From a bacterium (GTDB lineage Bacteria; Krumholzibacteriota; Krumholzibacteriia; LZORAL124-64-63), in the NCBI GenBank assembly GCA_024223715.1, contig JAAEOA010000436.1, positions 1 through 42,784 on the forward strand: 42,784 bases of DNA, written 5' to 3'. A program made the position numbers and the translations under genes. This document shows positions 1 through 6,984 of the stretch, piece by piece. Every line of letters begins with the position of its first letter. Position 1 is the stretch's first letter. The notes under the pieces are model-generated. The model was not told where the DNA came from. It did no database searches and saw only the letters and a program-made list of their open reading frames with translations.

Positions 1-540
1 AAACGGATCTTTATCATCAGATGGAGGGTTAACTGTTGGTCTAGTTGCAATTTCCGTTTTTCCCGAATATGAATATTCCCTTGAGATTCTCCAAAACTCT
101 CTATCTCCAATTTTAAACCCATAGGCTCCAACTGGTTTCCCATGCCCTTCTGCCAGGGCCCGGTTAAAATTTTCAACATCCTCAGCTGAATATCCTTCTG
201 GTATGTTGAATCCACCACCTCGGAATTCATTTACCGCAAGGCCATTTGGAAAGTACTCATCTTCTTTATGAACCATTTTAAATCCATCACTTCCAAGTTC
301 TCCTATATTAAAAAAACCAGTAAAAGCAAAAATAAAAACTGAAGCCGCAACAGCCCTGACAAAATTCTTTTTCCTACGTTTGACCCGGGAAGTCCTTTCA
401 GTTTCCATTTTCTTGTGAAAACCCTTTAGCATTCGCTCCGTATCTTTATTGAATTCCGGTTCAGGAGGCATAAGGCTTTTAAGCAGGTTATCAAGACCAT
501 CTGGGGTTTCATTGTTGGAGTTTTTTTCAAATGAACTCAT
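1..540 (-). CDS. Membrane protein downstream of sigma factor (possible anti-sigma factor), 3' end off window
   Basis: The frame is open from an ATG at 540 to the window edge, 180 codons with no stop, so the C-terminus is missing. The N-terminal 50 residues are polar. They are followed by a basic cluster (RVKRRKK) and a single hydrophobic segment at about residues 59-78, giving a single-pass protein with a short cytoplasmic N-terminus and an extracytoplasmic domain. The ATG lies 2 nt after the stop of the ECF-like sigma gene, so the two are almost certainly cotranscribed and translationally coupled. That arrangement is typical of sigma/anti-sigma pairs. I see no zinc-binding HxxxCxxC motif of the ZAS class, so anti-sigma function is inferred from context only. 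The visible outer portion matches no domain I recognise. Confidence 0.75.
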   Translation of the reverse strand, partial: MSSFEKNSNNETPDGLDNLLKSLMPPEPEFNKDTERMLKGFHKKMETERTSRVKRRKKNFVRAVAASVFIFAFTGFFNIGELGSDGFKMVHKEDEYFPNGLAVNEFRGGGFNIPEGYSAEDVENFNRALAEGHGKPVGAYGFKIGDREFWRISREYSYSGKTEIATRPTVNPPSDDKDPF

Positions 541-542
541 GA

Positions 543-1199
543 TTAAAACGCCTCCCCACTTTGGAGATCAAAATCCCATTTCTTTCGATCGGACTGGCCT
601 TCCCCTGTATCAATGATTCCATCAAAGGAATTCAAACTCAGCCCCTTATCCTTCAATCCTTCATGCAATTTGGCCCTTCCTCTTTGGAGATGAGATTTAA
701 CTGTTGGCTCTTTCATCTTTAGCACTTTTGCAATATCTCTTGTACCCAGGCCGTACCAAATAAATAGCTCCAGACAATTCCTTTGGGGGCCAGTTAGTGT
801 GTTAAAACACTCATCAAGAATCAATTGGTCTTCTTTTCTGCTCAAATTAGTGCTTGGAGAATGGCTACTATTGCAGGGAATCGCTTCAAAATCCAAAGGC
901 GCTTTACTTATCCGGTACTGCTCCTTCCGCCAGTTATTTAAAACATTATTGGCAATCTTGAATAAAAAAGCCAAGAGCGATATCCCACGCCACTCAAAGG
1001 TAAGGAAACGGTTAAAAGCCCTCACAAAAGTCTCTTGAGTTAATTCAGCCGCTACCTCATCATCTCCAACTCTACTCATTAGATACCTCGAAATTGTGGG
1101 AGAATACTGTAAAAAAACCCGATCGTACTCTTTGGGGTCTTTCTTAAAGCGGATCAACCACAACCGTTCCTGCTCAAGCTTGCCATTATCTGCTTTCAT
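543..1199 (-). CDS. ECF-type sigma-70 family RNA polymerase sigma factor
   Basis: This 218-residue protein has the two-domain ECF layout. The region 2 segment is at about residues 40-95 (ELTQETFVRAFNRF, then FKIANNVLNNWRKEQYR), and a region 4 helix-turn-helix is at about 130-185 (LTGPQRNCLELFIWYGLGTR, then VKSHLQRGRAKL). It would direct core RNA polymerase to a dedicated promoter set. A roughly 30-residue C-terminal extension after region 4 is polar and not recognised. The gene is followed 2 nt later by a single-pass membrane protein, a likely regulator. Its upstream region holds a T-tract hairpin only about 45 nt from the start codon, leaving little room for an independent promoter, so expression may depend on read-through of that hairpin. 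The target regulon cannot be told from the window. Confidence 0.9.
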   Translation of the reverse strand: MKADNGKLEQERLWLIRFKKDPKEYDRVFLQYSPTISRYLMSRVGDDEVAAELTQETFVRAFNRFLTFEWRGISLLAFLFKIANNVLNNWRKEQYRISKAPLDFEAIPCNSSHSPSTNLSRKEDQLILDECFNTLTGPQRNCLELFIWYGLGTRDIAKVLKMKEPTVKSHLQRGRAKLHEGLKDKGLSLNSFDGIIDTGEGQSDRKKWDFDLQSGEAF

Positions 1200-1245
1200 T
1201 TATTAAATCCCGAAAGATGGTGTTTGGATGCATATTTAAAAAAAA

Positions 1246-1276
1246 AGCCTTCGAGGAGTAGCAATCCTCTCTGGCT
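1246..1276 (-). terminator. Rho-independent terminator or attenuator between tiny ORF and sigma gene
   Basis: Read on the minus strand, AGCC pairs with GGCT (outer stem) and GAGGA with TCCTC (inner stem), separated by a 3x3 internal loop. The hairpin is followed directly by nine T residues. It lies about 95 nt after the stop of the tiny ORF at 1372-1485 and about 46 nt before the sigma-factor ATG. It either ends a short transcript or attenuates the sigma operon. Confidence 0.7.
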
Positions 1277-1371
1277 TGATCACTAATAAATCTACCATAT
1301 TTTTTGTAATTTGTCTATTCTTTGAGAAACAATTGGCTTTTTTGGTCCCGATCTTTGCGTAACCGTTCGTT

Positions 1372-1485
1372 CTAACGACGTAGGCGGCTAATCAAGGTGG
1401 CTTGACAGGTCTGACAATCTTTACCGGGAAATGGTTGGGCTTTATCGGTTCGAAACTGGTTTATCCAGCAACGGGGAGTACTCAT
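1372..1485 (-). CDS. Possible 37-residue leader peptide or small Cys-containing protein
   Basis: An ATG at 1485 sits 5 nt after a near-perfect Shine-Dalgarno (GGAGGTG) and opens a 37-codon frame ending in TAG. The peptide has three cysteines (one near the N-terminus and a CQTCQ motif) and a basic end (SRLRR). A TATTAT hexamer lies a short way upstream on the same strand, but I found no convincing -35. A strong terminator-like hairpin follows before the sigma gene. The ORF could be a leader peptide controlling the sigma operon, a free-standing small protein, or chance coding inside a small RNA. Nothing else is visible in the rest of the 1200-1603 gap. I do not recognise the sequence. Confidence 0.4.
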   Translation of the reverse strand: MSTPRCWINQFRTDKAQPFPGKDCQTCQATLISRLRR

Positions 1486-1603
1486 TCCAACACCTCCTGG
1501 TTACACAATAATAGCCTTTTCGAGATGTCGGAAATTGGCAGACAAGTACACTCCCACTACATTTCATTAGTAAACCCATCATCACTCAATAAAAAGGCCC
1601 TCC

Positions 1604-2062
1604 ATGACAAACAATGACATCATCACCCGCCTGCGCTACACATTCGACTACAAAGACCCAGAGCTCGTCACAATTTTCGCCGCAGCCGGGCACACAGTCA
1701 CCGAGGATCAGGTTAAAAACTGGCTCTCCCGTGAAGAAGATCCTTCCTTCGTAGAGCTCAGCGATAATGAGTTGGCCCATTTCCTCAACGGCTACATCAA
1801 CCACCTGCGCGGCAAACGTCCCGGCCCGCAAGCAGTAGCCGAAATGCGCCTCAACAACAATCTCATCGCCACCAAGCTGAAGATTGCTTTGGGTCTGAAA
1901 GGGGAGGATATGATCAACCTGCTCGACCTCGCTGATTTCCGTATCAGCAACCATGAGCTTAGTGCATTTTTCCGCAAACCCGGTAACAGGCACTTCCGGA
2001 ACATGAACGATCAGGTGCTACGGTATTTTTTGCGGGGCCTGCAACTGAAGCATCGGCCGTAA
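1604..2062 (+). CDS. yehS: DUF1456 family protein (YehS-like)
   Basis: This 152-residue protein contains two copies of the DUF1456 repeat, at about residues 1-70 and 85-150. Each starts with a short helix of the type NDIITRLRYTF or NNLIATKLKIALGL and continues with a conserved acidic stretch and an LxxFLNGY or LRYFLRGL helix. The length is typical for YehS. The family is widespread and its molecular role is unknown to me. The start is ATG with AAGG six nt upstream. The gene stands alone, convergent with the M50 peptidase gene, whose stop lies 22 nt away. There is no sign of a break. Confidence 0.88.
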   Translation: MTNNDIITRLRYTFDYKDPELVTIFAAAGHTVTEDQVKNWLSREEDPSFVELSDNELAHFLNGYINHLRGKRPGPQAVAEMRLNNNLIATKLKIALGLKGEDMINLLDLADFRISNHELSAFFRKPGNRHFRNMNDQVLRYFLRGLQLKHRP

Positions 2063-2084
2063 TGGAATGACAGCGGCCAGATGC

Positions 2085-3200
2085 CTAACTTAACTGATTC
2101 CGATGACTGAAGTCCGTTTTCCTGCCATCAGAAATCAAAGAAACGACCATGTTTTTTATTCTATACGCCACCCTCACCCACAAAAACAACAACCCTGCCA
2201 AAAGAACCACCGAAGCCCCCAATTGCCAAGCCTCAGGCACCCAAACCAACAATCGCCCTTTCCAACTCAAGGGCAAAACAACCGAAATCAAAATCAAAAA
2301 CAAGACATTCAAAACCCGATGCCCAGATAAAACCCACAAACGTAATCCCGTCACCTTTTCCTGCTGAGGAACATCCAAATCCGAATATCCCAAGCCATCA
2401 CAAAAGGCCCAATAACCATCGGTCCGAATGAATGGGGTCAAGCTCCACGCCACAGCAAAAAATGTCATCTTGGCCGCTAGAAAGAAGGCTGATTCACCCC
2501 ACGAAAAAAACGTTGCCCCCGCAACCAAAACACTGCCCAGAGCAGACTGAAAAGCAACTCCCGCCAAATCCACTTTTAATTTTCCTCGAGTCGGCAACTG
2601 AGAAATCGCCGAAACGTCATTGTGCAAAACGGGTATCACAAAGAGCATTCCCCACCCCATGCCCCCAGCCGGATACCCCTGACGAGCCAAAGCCGCCGCA
2701 TGGCCAAGTTCATGCACAACAGCACCCCACAAAAACAGCAAAAGCCCCAGCACCCAATGCCAGGGTTGCAAAAGTTGTTTCCCCTCAACCTGAATCAAAA
2801 AAACAAATCCACACACCCCAATCATCCCCAAAGCCACCAACATCCAACCCGAAGCTAACCACTCCAATGGCCTTGCCAAACAGGCGGTCTGCCCAGCAGA
2901 AAAAAGGGAAACTCTCCCCCACAACGACGAATGGGATAGTCGTTGAGGTCGGAACTCCCCCGGTTCCCCTTTTTCCGCCAGATTAGCCGCTACCTGTACC
3001 AGTTGCCCGTCATCCCAGCCCCAACTTTGAGTTGAATTGCCAAACCTAAGACGCTGCAAAATTTCACCATAATCCGGATTACGTCCCTGAAAATCGGCCA
3101 GGCATTCCGCTTGAACTCTCGGAAACATGATCCGACGAAAACCTGTATTTATAATCCAGGGCCCGGAACGATGTTTCAGAACCTGCCAGGTGCTTTGCAT
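2085..3200 (-). CDS. Membrane M50 family zinc metallopeptidase of the peptide-maturation type
   Basis: The protein is 371 residues long from an ATG placed 1 nt after the acyltransferase stop; a longer in-frame start overlapping that gene is less likely. A soluble N-terminal region (about 1-105) precedes several hydrophobic segments. The zinc motif HELGH at about 163-167 lies within a membrane helix, and a late TPFIRTDGYW segment supplies the conserved DG of M50 proteases. This arrangement resembles peptide zinc metalloproteases found beside RiPP and bacteriocin genes (YydH-like) rather than RseP, because no PDZ domain is seen. It could cleave the leader of the Cys-containing peptide encoded two genes upstream, or aid its export. 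The activity is inferred. An A-run plus a 17-bp repeat shared with the 14.5 kb intergenic region lies inside the gene at about 2504-2527. Confidence 0.82.
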   Translation of the reverse strand: MQSTWQVLKHRSGPWIINTGFRRIMFPRVQAECLADFQGRNPDYGEILQRLRFGNSTQSWGWDDGQLVQVAANLAEKGEPGEFRPQRLSHSSLWGRVSLFSAGQTACLARPLEWLASGWMLVALGMIGVCGFVFLIQVEGKQLLQPWHWVLGLLLFLWGAVVHELGHAAALARQGYPAGGMGWGMLFVIPVLHNDVSAISQLPTRGKLKVDLAGVAFQSALGSVLVAGATFFSWGESAFFLAAKMTFFAVAWSLTPFIRTDGYWAFCDGLGYSDLDVPQQEKVTGLRLWVLSGHRVLNVLFLILISVVLPLSWKGRLLVWVPEAWQLGASVVLLAGLLFLWVRVAYRIKNMVVSLISDGRKTDFSHRNQLS

Positions 3201-3201
3201 T

Positions 3202-4383
3202 TCACCCACCCAACCGGGCCATGCCCAGCAGACACAACCGCAAAGCATGGAACTTCACCCAGTGCAGTCCATGTTCTTCGCTCAGGTTTTCCAGGGTGGG
3301 CTGGCCGTCTCGCAAAACTTGTAAATCTTTATCCCGCAAACCTTCGGCTGGGTAAAATCTATCTTCGGTTAGATCTGCCAGGACATCGCCCGGCCAAACT
3401 TCCACCGTTCGATCCAGAATCAAACGCACCGATTTTGATGACCGCTGCAAACAAATATTGAAAGCGTGAATGAAGTCGTCCCTTAACCCTGTGGGAACCC
3501 TTGTCGATTCGCCTAACTGAGGATTGAAACAGGCGCTGGCCTGGCGCAGCATAGTCCAGTAATGCCACTGTTCTGGACGGGAAAAAATCTGGCTGAAAAT
3601 CCAGTCGAAATACAACCGAGTGACAATACGAGGATCATCTTTCCTGGACCACTTATGGGTCTTTTGTTTTTCCCAAACCACTTCCCCTGCCGGATTCCAA
3701 TGCAGAGCCACCGGGTGCACCGGACACTGCAGCCGGCAAATCAATCTAGCCACCCCCGTACGCACTTTTACATCCCGCCCGGGCAAAGTGAAGTCGAGGC
3801 CATTTTTTCTAGTCCCATTCATGCCATCGGAGCCATTATTCCCGTCTAAATAAATCAGCACCGGACGGCCGGCTTTGACCACGGCAAACAGACGCCGCAC
3901 AAACCCCGGTTCTCCCACCACAATCCATTCCACTTCGCTTTTGTGTCCCAGGCGTTTGTTCAAACGGGTGGTTGAATCGAGATGATTTTTTTTGGCTGTG
4001 GGATTCAGAAGAATGACCGGATCGAGTCCGGCGGCCAAATAGGGTTCGGCCAGCAAATTGTACGGACCCTGGTGAAACGAGAGAATCAGACCCGAGCGGA
4101 GTTCCGGGTTTTCTTTCAAAAATCTGCGTCCGGGGGCCAGAATGCTCTGGTCCCCCTTACGCAGTCCGGCAAAAGCCTCCCGTTCTCTTGCCAGCAACTG
4201 TTGGTGCTCTTCCCTGAGCTCCAAATAATCGTCCCATTCCGCTTCGGGCCACAAAGCCCGCATGGTCCACAAATCCCAGGCCGCTGACGGATGATTAGCG
4301 ATGGCCTGAGCCCGTCCGTCGGGCCCGAAACTCCTCAGAGTTCCGGACCTCGACAGGCGGTGAGATTCTGTCGTTTTGGACAT
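3202..4383 (-). CDS. LpxL/HtrB-like acyltransferase with C-terminal PqqD-like (RRE-like) segment
   Basis: The protein is 393 residues long if it starts at the ATG 1 nt after the peptide-gene stop. Residues 95-255 resemble the lipid A lauroyltransferase/LPLAT fold: a histidine block (FHQGPYN near 104), a glycine-rich strand GRPVLIYLDG, then FTLPGRDVKVRTGVARL and a CPVHPVALHW strand. The usual HX4D/E signature reads HQGPYN, with Asn at the acidic position, so the chemistry may differ. The last 75 residues look like a PqqD/RiPP recognition element: strand-rich RTVEVWPGDVLADL, then LRDGQPTLENLSEEHGL and a final helix. An acyltransferase carrying its own peptide-recognition domain, beside a short peptide gene and an M50 protease, suggests it modifies that peptide, perhaps by fatty acylation. 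The acyltransferase call is moderately sure, the PqqD-like call tentative. Confidence 0.72.
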   Translation of the reverse strand: MSKTTESHRLSRSGTLRSFGPDGRAQAIANHPSAAWDLWTMRALWPEAEWDDYLELREEHQQLLAREREAFAGLRKGDQSILAPGRRFLKENPELRSGLILSFHQGPYNLLAEPYLAAGLDPVILLNPTAKKNHLDSTTRLNKRLGHKSEVEWIVVGEPGFVRRLFAVVKAGRPVLIYLDGNNGSDGMNGTRKNGLDFTLPGRDVKVRTGVARLICRLQCPVHPVALHWNPAGEVVWEKQKTHKWSRKDDPRIVTRLYFDWIFSQIFSRPEQWHYWTMLRQASACFNPQLGESTRVPTGLRDDFIHAFNICLQRSSKSVRLILDRTVEVWPGDVLADLTEDRFYPAEGLRDKDLQVLRDGQPTLENLSEEHGLHWVKFHALRLCLLGMARLGG

Positions 4384-4384
4384 T

Positions 4385-4606
4385 TTATTCACCTGTATCG
4401 ATAAAGCCTGGGCCATATTCGGAATCAATCGGTTGAATTTCGAAATTGATATCGTTGTCATGGCATTTTTCATGGCAGCTTCCACCCTCAAGCATTCCGT
4501 GGTCGCTAATCCCTCCGTTGGGCATCAGGGAACTCACTTCCAACCGTTCTTCAAGCTGGTGAATGTCGAGTGCTTCGAGACTGCGATTCAAATCTGATTG
4601 TTTCAT
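4385..4606 (-). CDS. Candidate RiPP precursor peptide (73 residues, two Cys)
   Basis: The ATG at 4606 follows a strong Shine-Dalgarno (AAGGAGG, about 5 nt spacing). The 73-residue product has a charged, helical-looking N-terminal half with leader-like features (LNRSLEALDIHQLEERLEV), then a Gly-containing hinge (MPNGGISDHGMLEGG). The C-terminal half is acidic and holds the only cysteines, in SCHEKCHD, ending GPGFIDTGE. The stop is 1 nt before the acyltransferase ATG, so the unit is translationally coupled. Small size, two-part layout and partners (PqqD-like acyltransferase, M50 protease) fit a ribosomally made, modified peptide. The cleavage site could be after one of the GG pairs. I do not recognise the family, and a small metal-binding regulator is an alternative given the CHEKCH motif. 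Confidence 0.62.
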   Translation of the reverse strand: MKQSDLNRSLEALDIHQLEERLEVSSLMPNGGISDHGMLEGGSCHEKCHDNDINFEIQPIDSEYGPGFIDTGE

Positions 4607-4728
4607 TGTTTCCTCCTTGAAACTCTGAGCTACGGGTTGACATGATCCATTTCGCAATACTGAAGCCAAAACCCTAACCAATGTCAAAACAATGAGTTAA
4701 CCTAATGCCCGCAGAAATGTGGCTAAAA

Positions 4729-4761
4729 AATGACCCCGCAGCTTTACACCACGGGGTCATT
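4729..4761 (-). terminator. Rho-independent terminator of the DUF2797 gene
   Basis: A perfect 10-bp inverted repeat (AATGACCCCG with CGGGGTCATT, 13-nt loop) is followed on the minus strand by six T residues. It lies 25 nt beyond the stop of the minus-strand DUF2797 gene and separates it from the peptide-acyltransferase-protease operon. Confidence 0.85.
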
Positions 4762-4785
4762 CTGTATTGAAGAATTGACAGAGAA

Positions 4786-5649
4786 TCAGGTGGCTGCAAA
4801 AACCTCCACCTTGTAACCAGAATATTTACGAATATTGATAACTCCCGTATCGAAAATCAGATACTGAGCCTTGATTCCCTGCAGAACCCCGCCGGCGACC
4901 GGATCCTTGTCCAAATTCAAACTCTTTACCTTATCCGGCCAATTCAAAACCGGGAATTCAAAATGATGCTCCAAGCGCTCCAATGGCGACAAAATCCCCT
5001 GCACACCCCACTCTTCCAATCGAGACACCACCCGCTGCACAATCTCACCCATATCCCTGTCTTCAGGGTTTCCCTTGAGCATTCGAGTCCAATGAGTTTT
5101 GTCGGCAAACCCCTCACTGGTGAGGCGTTTTTCCACTTCGCCAACAGCCCGCCGGTTGGGCAGCAAAGCCACCGGAACCGCGGTCACCGCCCCCTGATCA
5201 ATCCAACGCGAAGGAATGTTTAACTGTCGCGTAATTCCCACTTTCACTCCCGAAGTCAACGAGCAGTATAAATAATGGGGAAAGAAACAAACTTCCTGGG
5301 CAAACTCTTCATCCCGGCACGGATTATCAGCGTCTCCATGATGACACAATTCCGGTTTGACGATGCAAATATCGGCCTCGGCCCGGCTGCGGGTGCAGGG
5401 AAAACAGAATCCCTGGCCAAAGGTCTTTTTGATTTTGCGACCGCAGGCCGTGCAGTGAATTTCACCCGTGAAACGAATTTCAAGCTTTTGGCCCAGAAAA
5501 TCGTTCACCAGAATGTCCGGACCTCGCTTGTCTTTTTCAAAACGACCGTCGGTCAAACGATATTGCACAGGCTCAGCTGCCTGCACCTTCATTTTGCTCA
5601 GCGAACCTGACCAAACGGATTTTAATTCTAAATTAATTGTCAATTTCAA
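4786..5649 (-). CDS. DUF2797 family protein with zinc-finger-like cysteines
   Basis: This 287-residue protein belongs to the DUF2797 family. Two CxxC pairs (near residues 66-69 and 82-85) plus further Cys and His just after form a likely zinc-ribbon segment. It is followed by HYLYCSLTSGVKVGITRQ and a conserved WIDQGAV segment, which recall GIY-YIG-like folds. The biochemical role is unknown to me. The chosen start is TTG at 5649 with GAAGGA a few nt upstream; no better ATG is nearby. The gene is monocistronic, ends in a clear terminator, and is divergent from the SpmAB-like gene across about 93 nt that must hold both promoters. Confidence 0.85.
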   Translation of the reverse strand: MKLTINLELKSVWSGSLSKMKVQAAEPVQYRLTDGRFEKDKRGPDILVNDFLGQKLEIRFTGEIHCTACGRKIKKTFGQGFCFPCTRSRAEADICIVKPELCHHGDADNPCRDEEFAQEVCFFPHYLYCSLTSGVKVGITRQLNIPSRWIDQGAVTAVPVALLPNRRAVGEVEKRLTSEGFADKTHWTRMLKGNPEDRDMGEIVQRVVSRLEEWGVQGILSPLERLEHHFEFPVLNWPDKVKSLNLDKDPVAGGVLQGIKAQYLIFDTGVINIRKYSGYKVEVFAAT

Positions 5650-5742
5650 TATTCCTTCTCATTCCTGCATGACAGAATCAAACCGGACAGTTAAACTGAC
5701 GGTAATTCAGTGAACCACAAACCCAAACAACCTGGAGAACGG

Positions 5743-6969
5743 ATGCTCAACAGGATTTGGACTTTTTTCTTCGTCGCAGGCTTTGCCGCCGCCATCGTAC
5801 GTTCTTTTACCGGCCATACGGAGGTATGGCAGGAAATGGTCGCCTCCAGTTTTGACATGGCCGAAGTGGCCTTCAAGATAGCATTGGGTTTGACCGGTGT
5901 CATGTGTCTGTGGTTGGGAATCATGCGCATTGGCGAAAAAGGCGGAGCCGTAGACTTGCTGGCCAAAGCTTTCGGGCCCCTTTTGCGACGATTGTTCCCT
6001 GGCATTCCCGTCGGCCATCCAGCTACCGGCAGCATCGTCATGAACATGGCGGCCAACATGCTGGGCCTGGACAACGCCGCCACACCCCTGGGTCTGAAGG
6101 CTATGAAAGACCTGCAGGAAATCAATCCCAACAAAGACACCGCCAGCGATGAGATGATTTTGTTTATGGTCATTAATACCTCTGCGGTGACCATTATTCC
6201 TATCACTATCTTCACCTATCGCGCCCAAATGGGAGCCGTCGATCCAACCGATATTTTCCTGCCCATTCTTATTGCCACTTACTGCAGCACTCTGGCTGGG
6301 TTGCTCATCACCTCAGCCTTCCAGAAAATTGAACTCTACAACCCGGTGGTTTTCTCGTATTTGTCAGGAATGACCCTGCTCATTGCCAGCCTGGTGGCTT
6401 ATTTTGGAAACCTGGAAAAAGAAGTCATGCAGAGCCAGGCATCGCTTTTGGCCAACTTCCTGATTTTTTCAGTCATTATCAGCTTTATGCTTGGCGCTAT
6501 CAGCCGAAGGATAAACCTGTACGAGACTTTTGTTGAAGGTGCCAAAGATGGCTTCAAAGTCGCCATTGGCATTGTGCCGTATCTTGTAGCCATGCTGGTG
6601 GCCATTGGAGTTTTCCGGGCCAGCGGCGCTCTCGATATTGTTCTCGATGCGGGTCGCAGCCTAGCCACTTCGGTGGGACTGGATGCCCGGTTTATCGATG
6701 GTCTGCCCACCGCGTTCATGAAACCACTCAGTGGAAGTGGCGCCCGGGGCATGATGATCGAGACCATGCAGACACACGGGGCAGACAGCTTTGCCGGCCG
6801 TCTCGCCAGTGTCATACAGGGTAGCACCGAGACCACTTTCTACGTGCTGGCCGTCTATTTTGGGGCCGTGGGAATTCGCAAAACCCGACACGCAGTGATC
6901 TGTGCTTTGGTGGCCGATGCTGCCGGAATATGTGCAGCCATCGCGGTGACTTACTTTTTCTTTGCCTGA
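5743..6969 (+). CDS. SpmA-SpmB fusion, nucleoside-recognition (Gate) domain membrane protein
   Basis: This 408-residue polytopic protein joins two Gate-type modules. The N-terminal half (about 1-190) matches spore maturation protein A, with the conserved NMAANMLGLDNAATPLGLKA segment. The C-terminal half matches SpmB, with EGAKDGFKVAIGIVPYLVAM and LPTAFMKPLSGSGARG followed by STETTFYVLAVYFGAVG. Such fusions are common in Gram-negatives that do not sporulate, so the sporulation name should not be taken literally; transport or envelope roles are assumed. I chose the ATG at 5743 because GGAG sits just upstream; a GTG at 5710 would add 11 residues. It leads a four-gene plus-strand run, with the glycosyltransferase starting 15 nt after its stop. 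Confidence 0.9.
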   Translation: MLNRIWTFFFVAGFAAAIVRSFTGHTEVWQEMVASSFDMAEVAFKIALGLTGVMCLWLGIMRIGEKGGAVDLLAKAFGPLLRRLFPGIPVGHPATGSIVMNMAANMLGLDNAATPLGLKAMKDLQEINPNKDTASDEMILFMVINTSAVTIIPITIFTYRAQMGAVDPTDIFLPILIATYCSTLAGLLITSAFQKIELYNPVVFSYLSGMTLLIASLVAYFGNLEKEVMQSQASLLANFLIFSVIISFMLGAISRRINLYETFVEGAKDGFKVAIGIVPYLVAMLVAIGVFRASGALDIVLDAGRSLATSVGLDARFIDGLPTAFMKPLSGSGARGMMIETMQTHGADSFAGRLASVIQGSTETTFYVLAVYFGAVGIRKTRHAVICALVADAAGICAAIAVTYFFFA

Positions 6970-6984
6970 TTTAAAGGAGATGCC

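Noticed and set aside
1354-1368. TTTGCGTAACCGTTC resembling the direct repeats at 23.15 kb
   Set aside because: The similarity is only about 10 matched positions and lies inside a different context, so it is likely chance.
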